Assembly (NCBI GenBank): GCA_051647125.1
Contig: JBOFDP010000095.1
Span: 1 to 61,313, forward strand
DNA: 61,313 bases
Direction of reading: 5' to 3'
Origin: JBOFDP01 sp051647125
GTDB lineage: Bacteria; Bacteroidota; Bacteroidia; Chitinophagales; Chitinophagaceae
This document shows, one piece after another, positions 54,001 to 61,313 of this stretch. The position numbers and the translations under genes are program-made. Each line of letters opens with the position of its first letter. Position 1 is the first letter of the stretch. Below the pieces are notes generated by a model, which ran no database searches, was not told the origin of the DNA, and worked only from the letters and a program-made list of their open reading frames with translations.

Positions 54001-55339
54001 TAAATATGTAACGAATGGTGTGCATTATCCTACATGGTGTGCAAGTAACATACAACAAGTATTTAACAAACATGTTGGCAAAGGATTTGGACTAGGAAAC
54101 TATAAAACTGATTTAGTAAAAAATATTCAAAACATTGATAACAAAGAAATTTGGGAGGCTAAACAATCTTTAAAAGATCGCCTATTCGTAAGTATTAAAA
54201 GAAGAATTTTTACAGATTTGAGATCGTATTATACACCCAAAGAAATAGAGGTTATCTTAGAACAAATGAATCTCAATGTGCTTACTTTTGGGTTTGCCCG
54301 TAGGTTTGCTACATACAAAAGAGCAACCTTATTGTTTAGAGATTTAAATAGACTCAATGAAATTGTCAATCATCCTAAACATCCCGTACATTTTATTTTT
54401 GCTGGTAAAGCACATCCGAATGATATACCTGGACAAAAATTAATACAACAAATTGTACAATATTCTAAACGACCTGAATTTTTAGGAAAAATTACCTTTA
54501 TTGCCAATTACGATATGCAACTTTCACACCGTTTAGTGCAAGGGGTAGATGTATGGCTTAATCTTCCAACTCGTCCATTAGAAGCTTCTGGTACTAGCGG
54601 ACAAAAAGCAGTCCTTAATGGTACCTTACATTTTAGTGTACTTGATGGATGGTGGGCAGAAGGATACAAAGAAAAAGCAGGGTGGGCTCTTCCTTTAGAA
54701 GCTGTTTATGAAAACATAGAAGAACAAAATGATTTAGATGCGGTAGAGCTTTACAATCTTATAGAAGAAGATGTTGTTCCTACATATTATAATAAAAATA
54801 AAGATAATATTTCAGAAGATTGGATTACCCTAATCAAAAATTCACTCTGCGAAGTTGCCTTTGATTACACAACTACCAGAATGCTCAATGATTATAGAAA
54901 CAACCTTTATAATCCACTTACCAAAAGAGCTACTCTACTTAAGAAAAATGATTATGCCTTAGCAAAAAATTTAGCCTCTTGGAAAAAACGAATTACTGCT
55001 TTTTGGGATGATCTTTATGTAGAAAGTGATGGAAATAAAAATTTTTCTTCGCAACTTATTCTTGGACAAGAAAAAACCTATCACGTAAGAGTGAATATAG
55101 GACAGTTAGAAAAAGAAGATGTTCGCGTAGAACTATTGGTTTGGGACAATAATTCACATAAAGAAAAAATCATTCATTACCAAGCTTTTAAATGTATGCA
55201 TCAAAAAGAAAATACCCTTTTTTATGAAACAAACTATCTACCACAATTATCTGGGAATTTTAGTATAGGTATTAGAGTGTATCCCTATAATGAATCATTG
55301 GGCAGTAGGACTGACTTGGCACTTGTAACATGGCTTTAA
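51089..55339 (+). CDS. Fused glycogen synthase (GT3-like) and alpha-glucan phosphorylase (GT35)
   Basis: A 1416-residue protein with two opposed activities in one chain. Residues ~13-560 form a eukaryotic-type glycogen synthase: FEVSWEVANKVGGIHTVL, HFHEWMTGTGLLY, FTTHATALGRAIAG and the TCFPSYYEPWGYTPLESVAF nucleotide-sugar region. Residues ~600-1416 form a phosphorylase of the short (Thermotoga-like) GT35 group: IAYFSMEYGLHSSFKIYSGG, HLNEGHAALSVLERLR, VFTTHTPVPAGHD, and the PLP lysine at about 1173 in SGTSGQKAVLNG. The start was chosen after the -7 box. Expected to link glycogen build-up and breakdown in the cytoplasm. No branching or debranching gene is near. yicC follows 40 bases on. Confidence 0.9.
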   Translation: MISTNNTLKNNHSPNFLFEVSWEVANKVGGIHTVLVSKHQEVAKVFGKNQIYIGPDLKNGIQDSLEFIEDKRLFKEWQNEARKQGLKIRIGRWKKADNAITLLIDFSTFIEQKNNIFSHYWKKYGLDSLKGQWDYVEPAIFGHAVGKVIESFSRFHLSSNYNIVAHFHEWMTGTGLLYIKENTPQIGTIFTTHATALGRAIAGNQKPLYKLLKSINPQEEADKLQIVAKFSLEKITAQEADSFTTVSAITAGEAEYLLRPIDLITPNGFNTELVPSNYAEKRKQAKELLLKIFFGLTGEFRETEDTFFVGISGRYEYRNKGIDVFIKALGEINKKNNINKKIVAFILVPAGHTTPQQELINNMQGTNTYAPAKNTYLTHHLSYPDCNDPVLNTLKEVQIFNAPDQQVSCIFAPVYLDAQDGVFNLTYYDILCGLDLTCFPSYYEPWGYTPLESVAFKVPTITTDLAGYGLWVRDLLGNKTEGVHVIHRTDDNDEKVIQNLAQVITKYCNKSKKDYEKIIGDTKQCLEIAEWKTLYSFYIKAYQAAIEKAENRDYQPGASSSKDAFTDYISKQNQAVGPISHPIVVQLEIPEKLKFLEVLSKNFWWSWNTKAKSLFCNIDKELWDAVYYNPADFLNQLSLQKFQALEKDTPFLKNLAEIKEEFEHYMSKKPSISTPRIAYFSMEYGLHSSFKIYSGGLGILAGDYLKECSDQGVEMVALGLYYRYGYFAQGMSSQGEQRVIMEDQFNKKNPATILLNEFKEEIRIKIPFPGRTLYMRIWKVEVGRVPLYLLDTDISENLEQDRGITHQLYGGNWENRLKQEMILGIGGAKLVEILKFKPDCYHLNEGHAALSVLERLRKYVEMRHFSLAEAIEIVRATSVFTTHTPVPAGHDSFSEYLAKPYLHYLTEKLNISWEKLFNLGKTEPYDNKFSMSYLAANLSVMINGVSKLHGEISKDIFKPMWKGYHVSELDIKYVTNGVHYPTWCASNIQQVFNKHVGKGFGLGNYKTDLVKNIQNIDNKEIWEAKQSLKDRLFVSIKRRIFTDLRSYYTPKEIEVILEQMNLNVLTFGFARRFATYKRATLLFRDLNRLNEIVNHPKHPVHFIFAGKAHPNDIPGQKLIQQIVQYSKRPEFLGKITFIANYDMQLSHRLVQGVDVWLNLPTRPLEASGTSGQKAVLNGTLHFSVLDGWWAEGYKEKAGWALPLEAVYENIEEQNDLDAVELYNLIEEDVVPTYYNKNKDNISEDWITLIKNSLCEVAFDYTTTRMLNDYRNNLYNPLTKRATLLKKNDYALAKNLASWKKRITAFWDDLYVESDGNKNFSSQLILGQEKTYHVRVNIGQLEKEDVRVELLVWDNNSHKEKIIHYQAFKCMHQKENTLFYETNYLPQLSGNFSIGIRVYPYNESLGSRTDLALVTWL

Positions 55340-55379
55340 GTATGATTTTTCTTATTAAAAATCTGAGCATTAAAAATTT

Positions 55380-56249
55380 ATGATTTTCTCAATGACAGGA
55401 TACGGTAGTTATTCTACCGTATTATCTTCTAACTTGTCGTTTAAAATAGAGCTTTTTTCTGTTAATGGAAAAGGTCTTACGGTAAATATTAAATCCTCTA
55501 TTTTTGATAAGCTCAAAGAACTACAAATAAAAGATAAAATTACAGAACATTTAAAAAGAGGTACAGTAGAATGTTCACTTTATCTTGAAAAAGACAAAAA
55601 AAAAAATACACATTTTATACAAGAAAAAATATTTGGGCAATTTATACAAGAAATCACAGATTTAGGAAAAATATATCATTTTAAAAAGGAATTATTATTA
55701 CCTTATTTTTTTCACGTACCTAATATATTTCAACAAAAGCAAATATTTTCTTTAGAAGAAGAGGAACATATTTTTTTAGCTATTGATCAAGCTATAAAAA
55801 ACATTTTAGATTATAGAAAAAAAGAAGGCAATAAACTAAAAGAAGATTTTCATAAGCAGTTAGATTTTATTCTTCAAGAACGATTAAAAATTCTGGCAAT
55901 AGAACCTCAACGTAAACAAAAAGTAAAAGATAATCTACTCAAAGAGCTACAAAATCTAACCCCTATAGATGAAAATCGTTTTCATCAAGAATTAGTTTAT
56001 TACATAGAAAAAATGGATATTCATGAAGAACTTACTAGACTAGAAATACACTGTAATTATCTAAAAAATTTTCTTGAAGAAAAAAATATTGATTATAAAG
56101 GTAAAAAAATAGGATTTATCTTGCAGGAAATTCTAAGAGAAATTAATACCTTAGGAGCGAAAGCCAATATAGTAGAAATACAACAAATTGTAATCAATCT
56201 GAAGGATGTAATAGAAAAAATGAAAGAGCAAAGTTTAAATATTTTATAA
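55380..56249 (+). CDS. yicC: YicC/YloC-family endoribonuclease
   Basis: A 289-residue YicC family protein; members are endoribonucleases that cut structured RNAs and help in small-RNA turnover. The N terminus is the family signature FSMTGYGS and is followed by FKIELFSVNGKGLTVNIK, near the canonical S-V-N-x-R/K. The C terminus has the conserved block EELTRLEIHCNYLKNFLEE and KIGFILQEILREINTLGAKA (about residues 220-265), which carries the predicted metal or RNA-binding residues. Length is normal. In many genomes gmk follows; here gldH follows after 11 bases instead. It probably shares a transcript with gldH and perhaps with the glycogen gene upstream. Confidence 0.93.
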   Translation: MIFSMTGYGSYSTVLSSNLSFKIELFSVNGKGLTVNIKSSIFDKLKELQIKDKITEHLKRGTVECSLYLEKDKKKNTHFIQEKIFGQFIQEITDLGKIYHFKKELLLPYFFHVPNIFQQKQIFSLEEEEHIFLAIDQAIKNILDYRKKEGNKLKEDFHKQLDFILQERLKILAIEPQRKQKVKDNLLKELQNLTPIDENRFHQELVYYIEKMDIHEELTRLEIHCNYLKNFLEEKNIDYKGKKIGFILQEILREINTLGAKANIVEIQQIVINLKDVIEKMKEQSLNIL

Positions 56250-56260
56250 CTATAAAAATT

Positions 56261-56722
56261 ATGAAAAAAGTAGTATTTTTATTGGCATATTTATTTTTAA
56301 TAAGCTGTGGAAAAGTAGAGCTGTTTGAAAAAACAATATCTATTCCAACCCAAGAATGGAAATCTACTTTTAAGCCAAGTTTTATTTTTAATATGCCTGA
56401 TACGTTACAAACATATAATATCTATTTTTTTATCAGACATCGTACTTTATATGAATATAACAACCTATGGATAAATCTTTTTATAAAAAATAATATCCAG
56501 CCTAAAACTGACACCTTAAAATATGAACTTACCTTGGGTAATAATAATCTAGGTTGGTTTGGAAATAGACTTGGAGATGTTGTAGATCAGTATATATTGC
56601 TCACTCCTACACCAGTAAGATTTTATAAAGGAGAAAACGAAATTAGTATTATGCAGATTATGCGTCAAGACCCTTTAAAATATATACTTAATGTAGGTCT
56701 TCGTATTGAACCTAGCAAATAA
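56261..56722 (+). CDS. gldH: Gliding motility lipoprotein GldH
   Basis: A 153-residue lipoprotein of the GldH family, required for gliding in Flavobacterium and also present in many non-gliding Bacteroidota, where its role is unclear. The lipobox is FLISC (Cys about residue 16). Family features are the early KVELFEKTISIPTQEW, TYNIYFFIRHRTLYEYNNLW and the closing YILNVGLRIE. The gene is 11 bases behind yicC. No other gld or spr gene lies in the window, so gliding or type IX secretion cannot be concluded. Confidence 0.87.
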   Translation: MKKVVFLLAYLFLISCGKVELFEKTISIPTQEWKSTFKPSFIFNMPDTLQTYNIYFFIRHRTLYEYNNLWINLFIKNNIQPKTDTLKYELTLGNNNLGWFGNRLGDVVDQYILLTPTPVRFYKGENEISIMQIMRQDPLKYILNVGLRIEPSK

Positions 56723-56794
56723 TATTTTATCCGAAATTCGGTATTTAATATAAAAATTAATTATTTTTTAAATAAAAAAGATATTTTTTTTATT

Positions 56795-56802
56795 TATATT
56801 TG
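56795..56802 (+). promoter_or_regulatory. -7 element (TATATTTG) for the M1 peptidase gene
   Basis: Exact TAnnTTTG, 42 bases before the ATG at 56844. Confidence 0.55.
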
Positions 56803-56843
56803 TATTATAATATAATTTTTTAAGATTGTAAAAATATATAGTT

Positions 56844-59225
56844 ATGAAATTTTGGGGAATCTTATCTTTTTGTTGTACTGCACCTTTTCTTGTTGCACAA
56901 AATATTCAAAACAATCATAGTTCCAATCATGCTAACAAATTTGAACTTTTGGGTACGATACTTCCTACTCCGAATGAATATCGTGCAGGGAGTGGCGCAC
57001 CAGGGCATAAATATTGGCAACAACAAGTTGATTATAATATTGTTTGTAGTCTTGATGAAAAAACAAGAACCCTCTACGGAGAAGAAACCATTACTTATTA
57101 TAATAATTCTCCTGATCCTCTTTCCTATCTTTGGCTTCAATTAGACGAAAACCAACATAGTAAGAAAAATAATGCTGGTTTTAGAGAAAGTTCTTCTATG
57201 CCAAACCAAATTTTGAACAATGAAGAGATTGAAAATATGCAAGCTATAGACAATAATAATAGTCTTGATAGTTTTGGTTGTAAAATAGATAACGTTTCTG
57301 ATGCTTCAGGAAATCCAATATCTTATACTATCAATAAAACAATGATGAGAGTAGATTTGCCCAAAGTACTAAAACCTCAACAAAAACTAGTCTTTAAAAT
57401 AAAATGGCATTATGCTATTACGGATAGGAAAAAATTTTGGGGGAGAGGAGGATTTGAACATTTTGAGGATGGAAATGATTTGTTTACAATAACCCAATGG
57501 TATCCTCGTCTATGTGTTTATAGTGATTTTTCGGGATGGCAAAATCATCAATTTACAGGGAGAGGAGAATTTGCCCTTACTTTTGGAAAATTTATAGTAC
57601 ATATTACTGTACCCGCAGACCATATTGTAGGATCTACTGGCGAATGCCAGAACTATAATAAAGTACTTTCTCCAATACAATTAGCACGATTTGAAAATGC
57701 AAAAAATACGGATAAAGACCCCGTAATGATAGTTACTTTAAACGAAGCCAAGCAAGCAGAAAAAAAGGATACACTATATGCAGGAAAAACTAAAACTTGG
57801 ATTTTTAAAGCAAATAATGTGAGAGATTTTGCATGGACATCTTCTAGAAAATACTGTTGGGATGCTATGTATACTGCTGTAAAAGGAAAAAAAGATAAAG
57901 TACTTTGTATGAGTTTTTATCCTAAAGAATCTTATGCCTTATATCAAAAATATTCTACTAAAGCAGTAGCTCACACACTAAAAACTTATTCTCATTTTAC
58001 TATTCCATATCCTTATCCAGTGGCTCAAAGTGTGGAGGCTTCTAATGGTATGGAGTATCCTATGATTTGTTTTAATTATGGACGTACAGAAAAAGATGGC
58101 ACTTATACCCAAGCCGCTAAGTGGGGAATGATTGGCGTAATTATACACGAAGTTGGTCATAATTTTTTTCCAATGATTATTAATAGCGATGAAAGGCAAT
58201 GGAGCTGGATGGATGAAGGACTAAATACCTTTGTACAATACCTTACTGAAGAACTATTTGACCCAAACTATCCAACTACTCGTGGTCCTGCATTTAAGAT
58301 TACCGAATATATGCGTTTGCCCAAAGAACAATTAGAACCTATTATGACAAATAGTGAAAACATTATTCATTTTGGAAAAAATGCTTATGCCAAAGCCGCC
58401 ACAGGACTCAATATTTTAAGAGAAACTATTATGGGTAGAGAATTATTTGACTTTGCGTTTAAAACTTATGCTACCCGTTGGGCATTTAAACACCCTACTC
58501 CTGCTGATTTTTTTCGTACGATGAATGATGCCTCTGCTATTAATTTAGATTGGTTTTGGAGAGGTTGGTTTTATGACATTACACCAGTAGACATTGCCTT
58601 AGATTCAGTAAATTTATTTGTACCCACTACCCAAACGAACATTCCTTTTTATAAAAAAGATACCTTAGTATATAATCCCAAAATAGCTCGCCCAGCTGAT
58701 ATTTCTAAACAAAGAAATAAAGCAAATAGTTCCATAACCTTTTATGTAGATAGAGATACCTCATTACTCGATTTTTATAGTAGCTACAAGCCCGACTCTA
58801 TAGAAAAATTTATATATACCAAATATCAAGGTTCTCCACTTACAGAAGAAGAACAACAAAAATTAATGCAAAATAAATACTTTTACCAACTATATTTTAG
58901 CAATAAAGGGGGTATGGTGATGCCTCTTATTATAGAATTCACCTACGAAGATAGCACTAAAGAAACTGATAAAATAAATACTGAAATATGGCGTAAAAAT
59001 GAAAAAAATGTAACCTTATTTTATGTAAAGAAAAAACGAGTAGCCTCCATACAAATTGATCCAAATAAAGAAACTGCAGATATAGACGAAACTAATAACA
59101 TATGGCCTAGAACTAACAATACTTTACCTACAAAATTTGAACTCTATAAAAAAGCTAAAAATATAACTGTAGAAAAACCTAAAAATCCTATGCAAAAAGT
59201 GGGTATTAATAATCCTATATATTAA
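56844..59225 (+). CDS. Exported M1-family metallopeptidase
   Basis: A 793-residue zinc peptidase of the M1 (aminopeptidase N-like) family. A signal peptide covers about residues 1-19 (FWGILSFCCTAPFLVAQ). The zinc site is complete: HEVGH with His435, Glu436 and His439, then Glu458 in WMDEGLNTF, the HExxH-x18-E spacing. An M1 N-terminal beta-domain precedes it (VDYNIVCSLDEKTRTLYGEE). A substrate-binding G-x-M-E-N motif is replaced by ASNGMEYPMICF near 395. The C-terminal part beyond residue ~590 is a beta-rich region typical of Bacteroidota members. It probably degrades peptides in the periplasm. Single-gene unit ending at a hairpin. Confidence 0.92.
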   Translation: MKFWGILSFCCTAPFLVAQNIQNNHSSNHANKFELLGTILPTPNEYRAGSGAPGHKYWQQQVDYNIVCSLDEKTRTLYGEETITYYNNSPDPLSYLWLQLDENQHSKKNNAGFRESSSMPNQILNNEEIENMQAIDNNNSLDSFGCKIDNVSDASGNPISYTINKTMMRVDLPKVLKPQQKLVFKIKWHYAITDRKKFWGRGGFEHFEDGNDLFTITQWYPRLCVYSDFSGWQNHQFTGRGEFALTFGKFIVHITVPADHIVGSTGECQNYNKVLSPIQLARFENAKNTDKDPVMIVTLNEAKQAEKKDTLYAGKTKTWIFKANNVRDFAWTSSRKYCWDAMYTAVKGKKDKVLCMSFYPKESYALYQKYSTKAVAHTLKTYSHFTIPYPYPVAQSVEASNGMEYPMICFNYGRTEKDGTYTQAAKWGMIGVIIHEVGHNFFPMIINSDERQWSWMDEGLNTFVQYLTEELFDPNYPTTRGPAFKITEYMRLPKEQLEPIMTNSENIIHFGKNAYAKAATGLNILRETIMGRELFDFAFKTYATRWAFKHPTPADFFRTMNDASAINLDWFWRGWFYDITPVDIALDSVNLFVPTTQTNIPFYKKDTLVYNPKIARPADISKQRNKANSSITFYVDRDTSLLDFYSSYKPDSIEKFIYTKYQGSPLTEEEQQKLMQNKYFYQLYFSNKGGMVMPLIIEFTYEDSTKETDKINTEIWRKNEKNVTLFYVKKKRVASIQIDPNKETADIDETNNIWPRTNNTLPTKFELYKKAKNITVEKPKNPMQKVGINNPIY

Positions 59226-59237
59226 AATTATAAAAAC

Positions 59238-59265
59238 AAATACCTTTACAGGTGAAAAGGTATTT
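59238..59265 (+). terminator. Terminator-like hairpin after the M1 peptidase gene
   Basis: A perfect 10-base-pair stem (arms 59238-59247 and 59256-59265) with an 8-base loop. It lies 13 bases behind the peptidase stop and ends directly before the ATG at 59267, so it could also affect translation of the next gene. Only a short T run follows. Confidence 0.5.
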
Positions 59266-59266
59266 T

Positions 59267-59722
59267 ATGATAAAGAAATCAAATAATAAAAGTATTAATA
59301 ATACAATAATAGATAATTTTTTCAATGATTTAGATATTTTAGGAATTATAACAACCTTGCCCATCTATACTTTTTTATATTATTTAGAGCAATCTTTTTT
59401 ATTTCATTTTACAATTAACCCTAATAAATCTAAAGAAATATCATATAATAAGAAACTTTATTTTTTTGAAACATACGAATACTATGATAATCTACGACAC
59501 TTAGAATATTATATTTATATAAATGAAATACACGATAAATATCTTTTGCCAGAAGCCAAATCTATACAATTTTTATGGGGGATGAAAGGTTCAGGCAGTC
59601 ATATAGAAAAATCAACCTATATACAGCAACTTATTGTGGTATTAATGCAAATACCCCAGATAAAGTATGTAGGTAAAATAGAAAAGAAAAAGATTATTTC
59701 TAAAGAATTTTTATTATTTTAA
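59267..59722 (+). CDS. IPExxVD-type family protein
   Basis: A 151-residue protein of unknown function, provisionally placed in the Bacteroidota IPExxVD family. Matching traits are a buried N-terminal helix with DLDILGIITTL, the aromatic stretch YEYYDNLRHLEYYIY, HDKYLLPEAKSIQFLW, where LLPE takes the place of the family's namesake region, and the closing IPQIKYVGKIEKKKI. The GTG at 59252 is a longer possible start, but it lies inside a hairpin, so ATG 59267 is preferred. No catalytic motif is seen. The next gene is on the opposite strand. Confidence 0.62.
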   Translation: MIKKSNNKSINNTIIDNFFNDLDILGIITTLPIYTFLYYLEQSFLFHFTINPNKSKEISYNKKLYFFETYEYYDNLRHLEYYIYINEIHDKYLLPEAKSIQFLWGMKGSGSHIEKSTYIQQLIVVLMQIPQIKYVGKIEKKKIISKEFLLF

Positions 59723-59751
59723 GCTTCGTCTACTCTATTGTTAAAGTTCTT

Positions 59752-60705
59752 TTAAAACCATTCTTTTCTTTTAAAATATATCAAAGCTATAGATACACCA
59801 AATATCATAATACTCAAAGAATAGCCATATCCCCATTTCCAATTAAGCTCTGGCATATTAGAAAAATTCATACCATATACTCCAGCAATAAAAGTAGGTA
59901 TGGCAATACACACAGTAATAATAGTTAGAATTTTGAAAACTTTATTTTGCTCTACATTGATTTTATTAGAAATATTTTCCCTTAAATCATCCAGACGATC
60001 AAAATTATATTGCAAATGTTCTGCTATAACCAACAAGTCTTTTCGTTCCTTAGAAATGACACCAAGAACATGATGAGACATAGATATATTACGAGCCAAC
60101 AAAGATAAAATACGTTGAAATTCTGTAGAAGATTCCTTAACTAAAATATTAGCAAAATTAAGCTTTGTAATAGTATCAAGATCTGATTCTATAAAACGTT
60201 TGGAATAAAGTGTTGTTCTGTATAACTGCTTGATATGCTTAGAAATTATTTCTACCAAATCTGCATAATAATCAGAAGAAATACTTATAATAAAAAGTAA
60301 TAAATCTTCATACGTTTTAATTTTTAAATGAGGATATCTATAGCTAAATTTGGTAATTTCAAAAAATTTTTTTTCTATCCTCGAAGTAAGAAATATAAAA
60401 AAAACTTGATTTTTTAATACAAAATAAACTATCTCTTCATCAAATGAAATATTTTCAATAGATAATGGTATAGAAAAATTAAAAGATAACTGATTTCCAG
60501 ATTCTTGATAATGAGAACTAATTTCTATATCTTCATTTTGCTTAAAAAAAGATAAATTAAGATTGAATTTTTTGGCAAGACATTCTAAATCATATTCTGT
60601 ATAATCAATAATTTGTATACTCAAATACTGATTCATATTATTAGAAATATCATCAATAATATCAAATTTTCTAATGCGTCCTGTTTTGTATGTGATTTCA
60701 ATCAT
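59752..60705 (-). CDS. corA: CorA-family magnesium transporter
   Basis: A 317-residue pentameric divalent cation channel, mainly for Mg2+, Co2+ or Ni2+. The long cytoplasmic N-terminal funnel runs to about residue 255 and includes the alpha-helical stalk (LDDLRENISNKINVEQNKVF). Two transmembrane helices close the protein, the first ending in the pore signature YGMNF at about residues 278-282 (IAGVYGMNFSNMPELNW) and the second covering about 290-312. The C terminus is short and basic (KRKEW). It lies 12 bases downstream of the arginase-family gene and is probably co-transcribed with it. Confidence 0.94.
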   Translation of the reverse strand: MIEITYKTGRIRKFDIIDDISNNMNQYLSIQIIDYTEYDLECLAKKFNLNLSFFKQNEDIEISSHYQESGNQLSFNFSIPLSIENISFDEEIVYFVLKNQVFFIFLTSRIEKKFFEITKFSYRYPHLKIKTYEDLLLFIISISSDYYADLVEIISKHIKQLYRTTLYSKRFIESDLDTITKLNFANILVKESSTEFQRILSLLARNISMSHHVLGVISKERKDLLVIAEHLQYNFDRLDDLRENISNKINVEQNKVFKILTIITVCIAIPTFIAGVYGMNFSNMPELNWKWGYGYSLSIMIFGVSIALIYFKRKEWF

Positions 60706-60717
60706 AACAAAATTATT

Positions 60718-61313
60718 TTATAATCTTTCTACAGCACGTAACCAACGTTCTGGCAATTCGTTATTTATTGCCATTTGGTAATCTTTTAACGTACAAGGAA
60801 TGTATTGATTATTGGGTAATTGTACCCACCATCTAAAAGAAGACAAACTTTCTAAAAAAACTAATGCCTCTGTATCTAAATTTACTTCAAACGAATTAAA
60901 ATAATCAGTAATATTATGAGAGTCTTTAGTTGGGAAAATATCCTTCTTATTACGTGCATATCCATCAATAAAATACCACATCATTTGTGCAACTAACATA
61001 GCATAAAATTTTTCGTCATCTATACTAGCATCATAGCCACAAATATGAGTAACATTAGAACAACAACTCATTCCAGCAAATTGCATTAAACGACACAAGC
61101 TTGTAGACTCTAAACCATGTGGTGATTGTTGATGCATTGCATAAGATAAAGGTTTTACACTTTGTAGATTAAAACTAATAATATGAGCTAATCTAAAGAG
61201 AGGTTCCATTTCCTCTAAATGCTCTTCCACTGATCCTAATCGAAATAAATCTGATCGATAAGATTCAAGAATTTCCATCAATTGAGGATGTACTAAAAAA
61301 GCTTGAAACCCTA
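60718..61313 (-). CDS. Arginase-family (formimidoylglutamase-like) protein, 5' end outside window
   Basis: The frame stays open to the window edge (the residues before LMEILESY read GFQAFLVHPQ), so the beginning of the gene is missing. About 198 residues are visible. They match the C-terminal half of the Bacteroidota arginase/formimidoylglutamase family: EPLFRLAHIISFN, LCRLMQFAGMS, LVAQMMWYFIDGYARNKKD, FRWWVQLP and PCTLKDYQMA with ERWLRA. The metal-binding S-F-D-x-D stretch of the family is replaced by SFNLQS (61152-61180 region), and the following R-x-x-D-A-P-G segment is lost, so catalysis in the usual way is doubtful. It is immediately upstream of corA. Confidence 0.78.
   Translation of the reverse strand, partial: GFQAFLVHPQLMEILESYRSDLFRLGSVEEHLEEMEPLFRLAHIISFNLQSVKPLSYAMHQQSPHGLESTSLCRLMQFAGMSCCSNVTHICGYDASIDDEKFYAMLVAQMMWYFIDGYARNKKDIFPTKDSHNITDYFNSFEVNLDTEALVFLESLSSFRWWVQLPNNQYIPCTLKDYQMAINNELPERWLRAVERL

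Noticed and set aside
56723..56765. Hairpin after gldH (CCGAAATTCGG) as a terminator
   Set aside because: Only three base pairs form once the ends are aligned correctly.
1..61313. tRNA, rRNA, CRISPR arrays, insertion sequences or prophage genes
   Set aside because: Looked for T-loop and acceptor-stem patterns, regularly spaced repeats and transposase or integrase motifs; none was found. A covariance-model scan could still reveal a small RNA that reading by eye misses.

Overview
The window comes from an AT-rich chromosome of the phylum Bacteroidota. Three things show this. Many intergenic gaps carry the TAnnTTTG -7 element read by the Bacteroidota primary sigma factor, and obvious Shine-Dalgarno sequences are absent. 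Several genes are typical of the phylum: gliding lipoprotein GldH, an Ig-like (Big_5) lipoprotein, an IPExxVD-type protein, a DksA/TraR protein with a degenerate zinc finger, and a three-subunit succinate dehydrogenase/fumarate reductase of the Bacteroidota type. No rRNA, tRNA, CRISPR array, transposase or phage gene was seen. The order cannot be fixed from this stretch; a carbohydrate-using organism with acetate/acyl-phosphate fermentation, a complex I remnant operon and a type-B Sdh/Frd is consistent with Bacteroidales or relatives.

Layout. 1-11.9 kb holds a partial AraC regulator and housekeeping genes (PafA-like phosphatase, tyrS, CapA-like phosphoesterase, Ig-like lipoprotein, tsaD, mfd, mutY). 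12-20.9 kb holds a phosphotransacylase-acetate kinase pair, scpA, an EamA exporter, dnaE, yebC and a small lipoprotein. 21-31.5 kb is almost entirely minus strand: ileS, a DksA-like gene, a small membrane protein with a PstS-like lipoprotein, then a run of TPR gene, nuoA, nuoB, second TPR gene and comA. 31.8-35.3 kb holds hemN, a HAD hydrolase and dnaJ.

35.3-40.7 kb is the accessory region. It is a tandem restriction-modification island. The first system has a DpnII-family endonuclease destroyed by three single-base indels, followed by an intact beta-class DNA methyltransferase. The second has a HEAT-repeat/TSPPY methyltransferase gene split by an in-frame TAG, overlapping an intact CfrBI-like endonuclease gene. 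Immediately downstream lies a complete but heavily decayed rlmI (23S rRNA methyltransferase) pseudogene whose peptide islands can be read across three frames.

40.8-61.3 kb holds a secreted GH2 beta-galactosidase, sdhCAB, lysS, an orphan sensor kinase, a fused glycogen synthase-glycogen phosphorylase, yicC, gldH, an M1 peptidase, an IPExxVD-type protein, corA and the 3' part of an arginase-family gene with a degenerate metal site.

The intact genes cover central translation, replication and repair, substrate-level ATP formation, fumarate/succinate electron transfer and glycogen turnover. The most notable material is the decaying RM island and its neighbour rlmI. All family assignments are from recalled motifs and neighbourhoods; no search was run.
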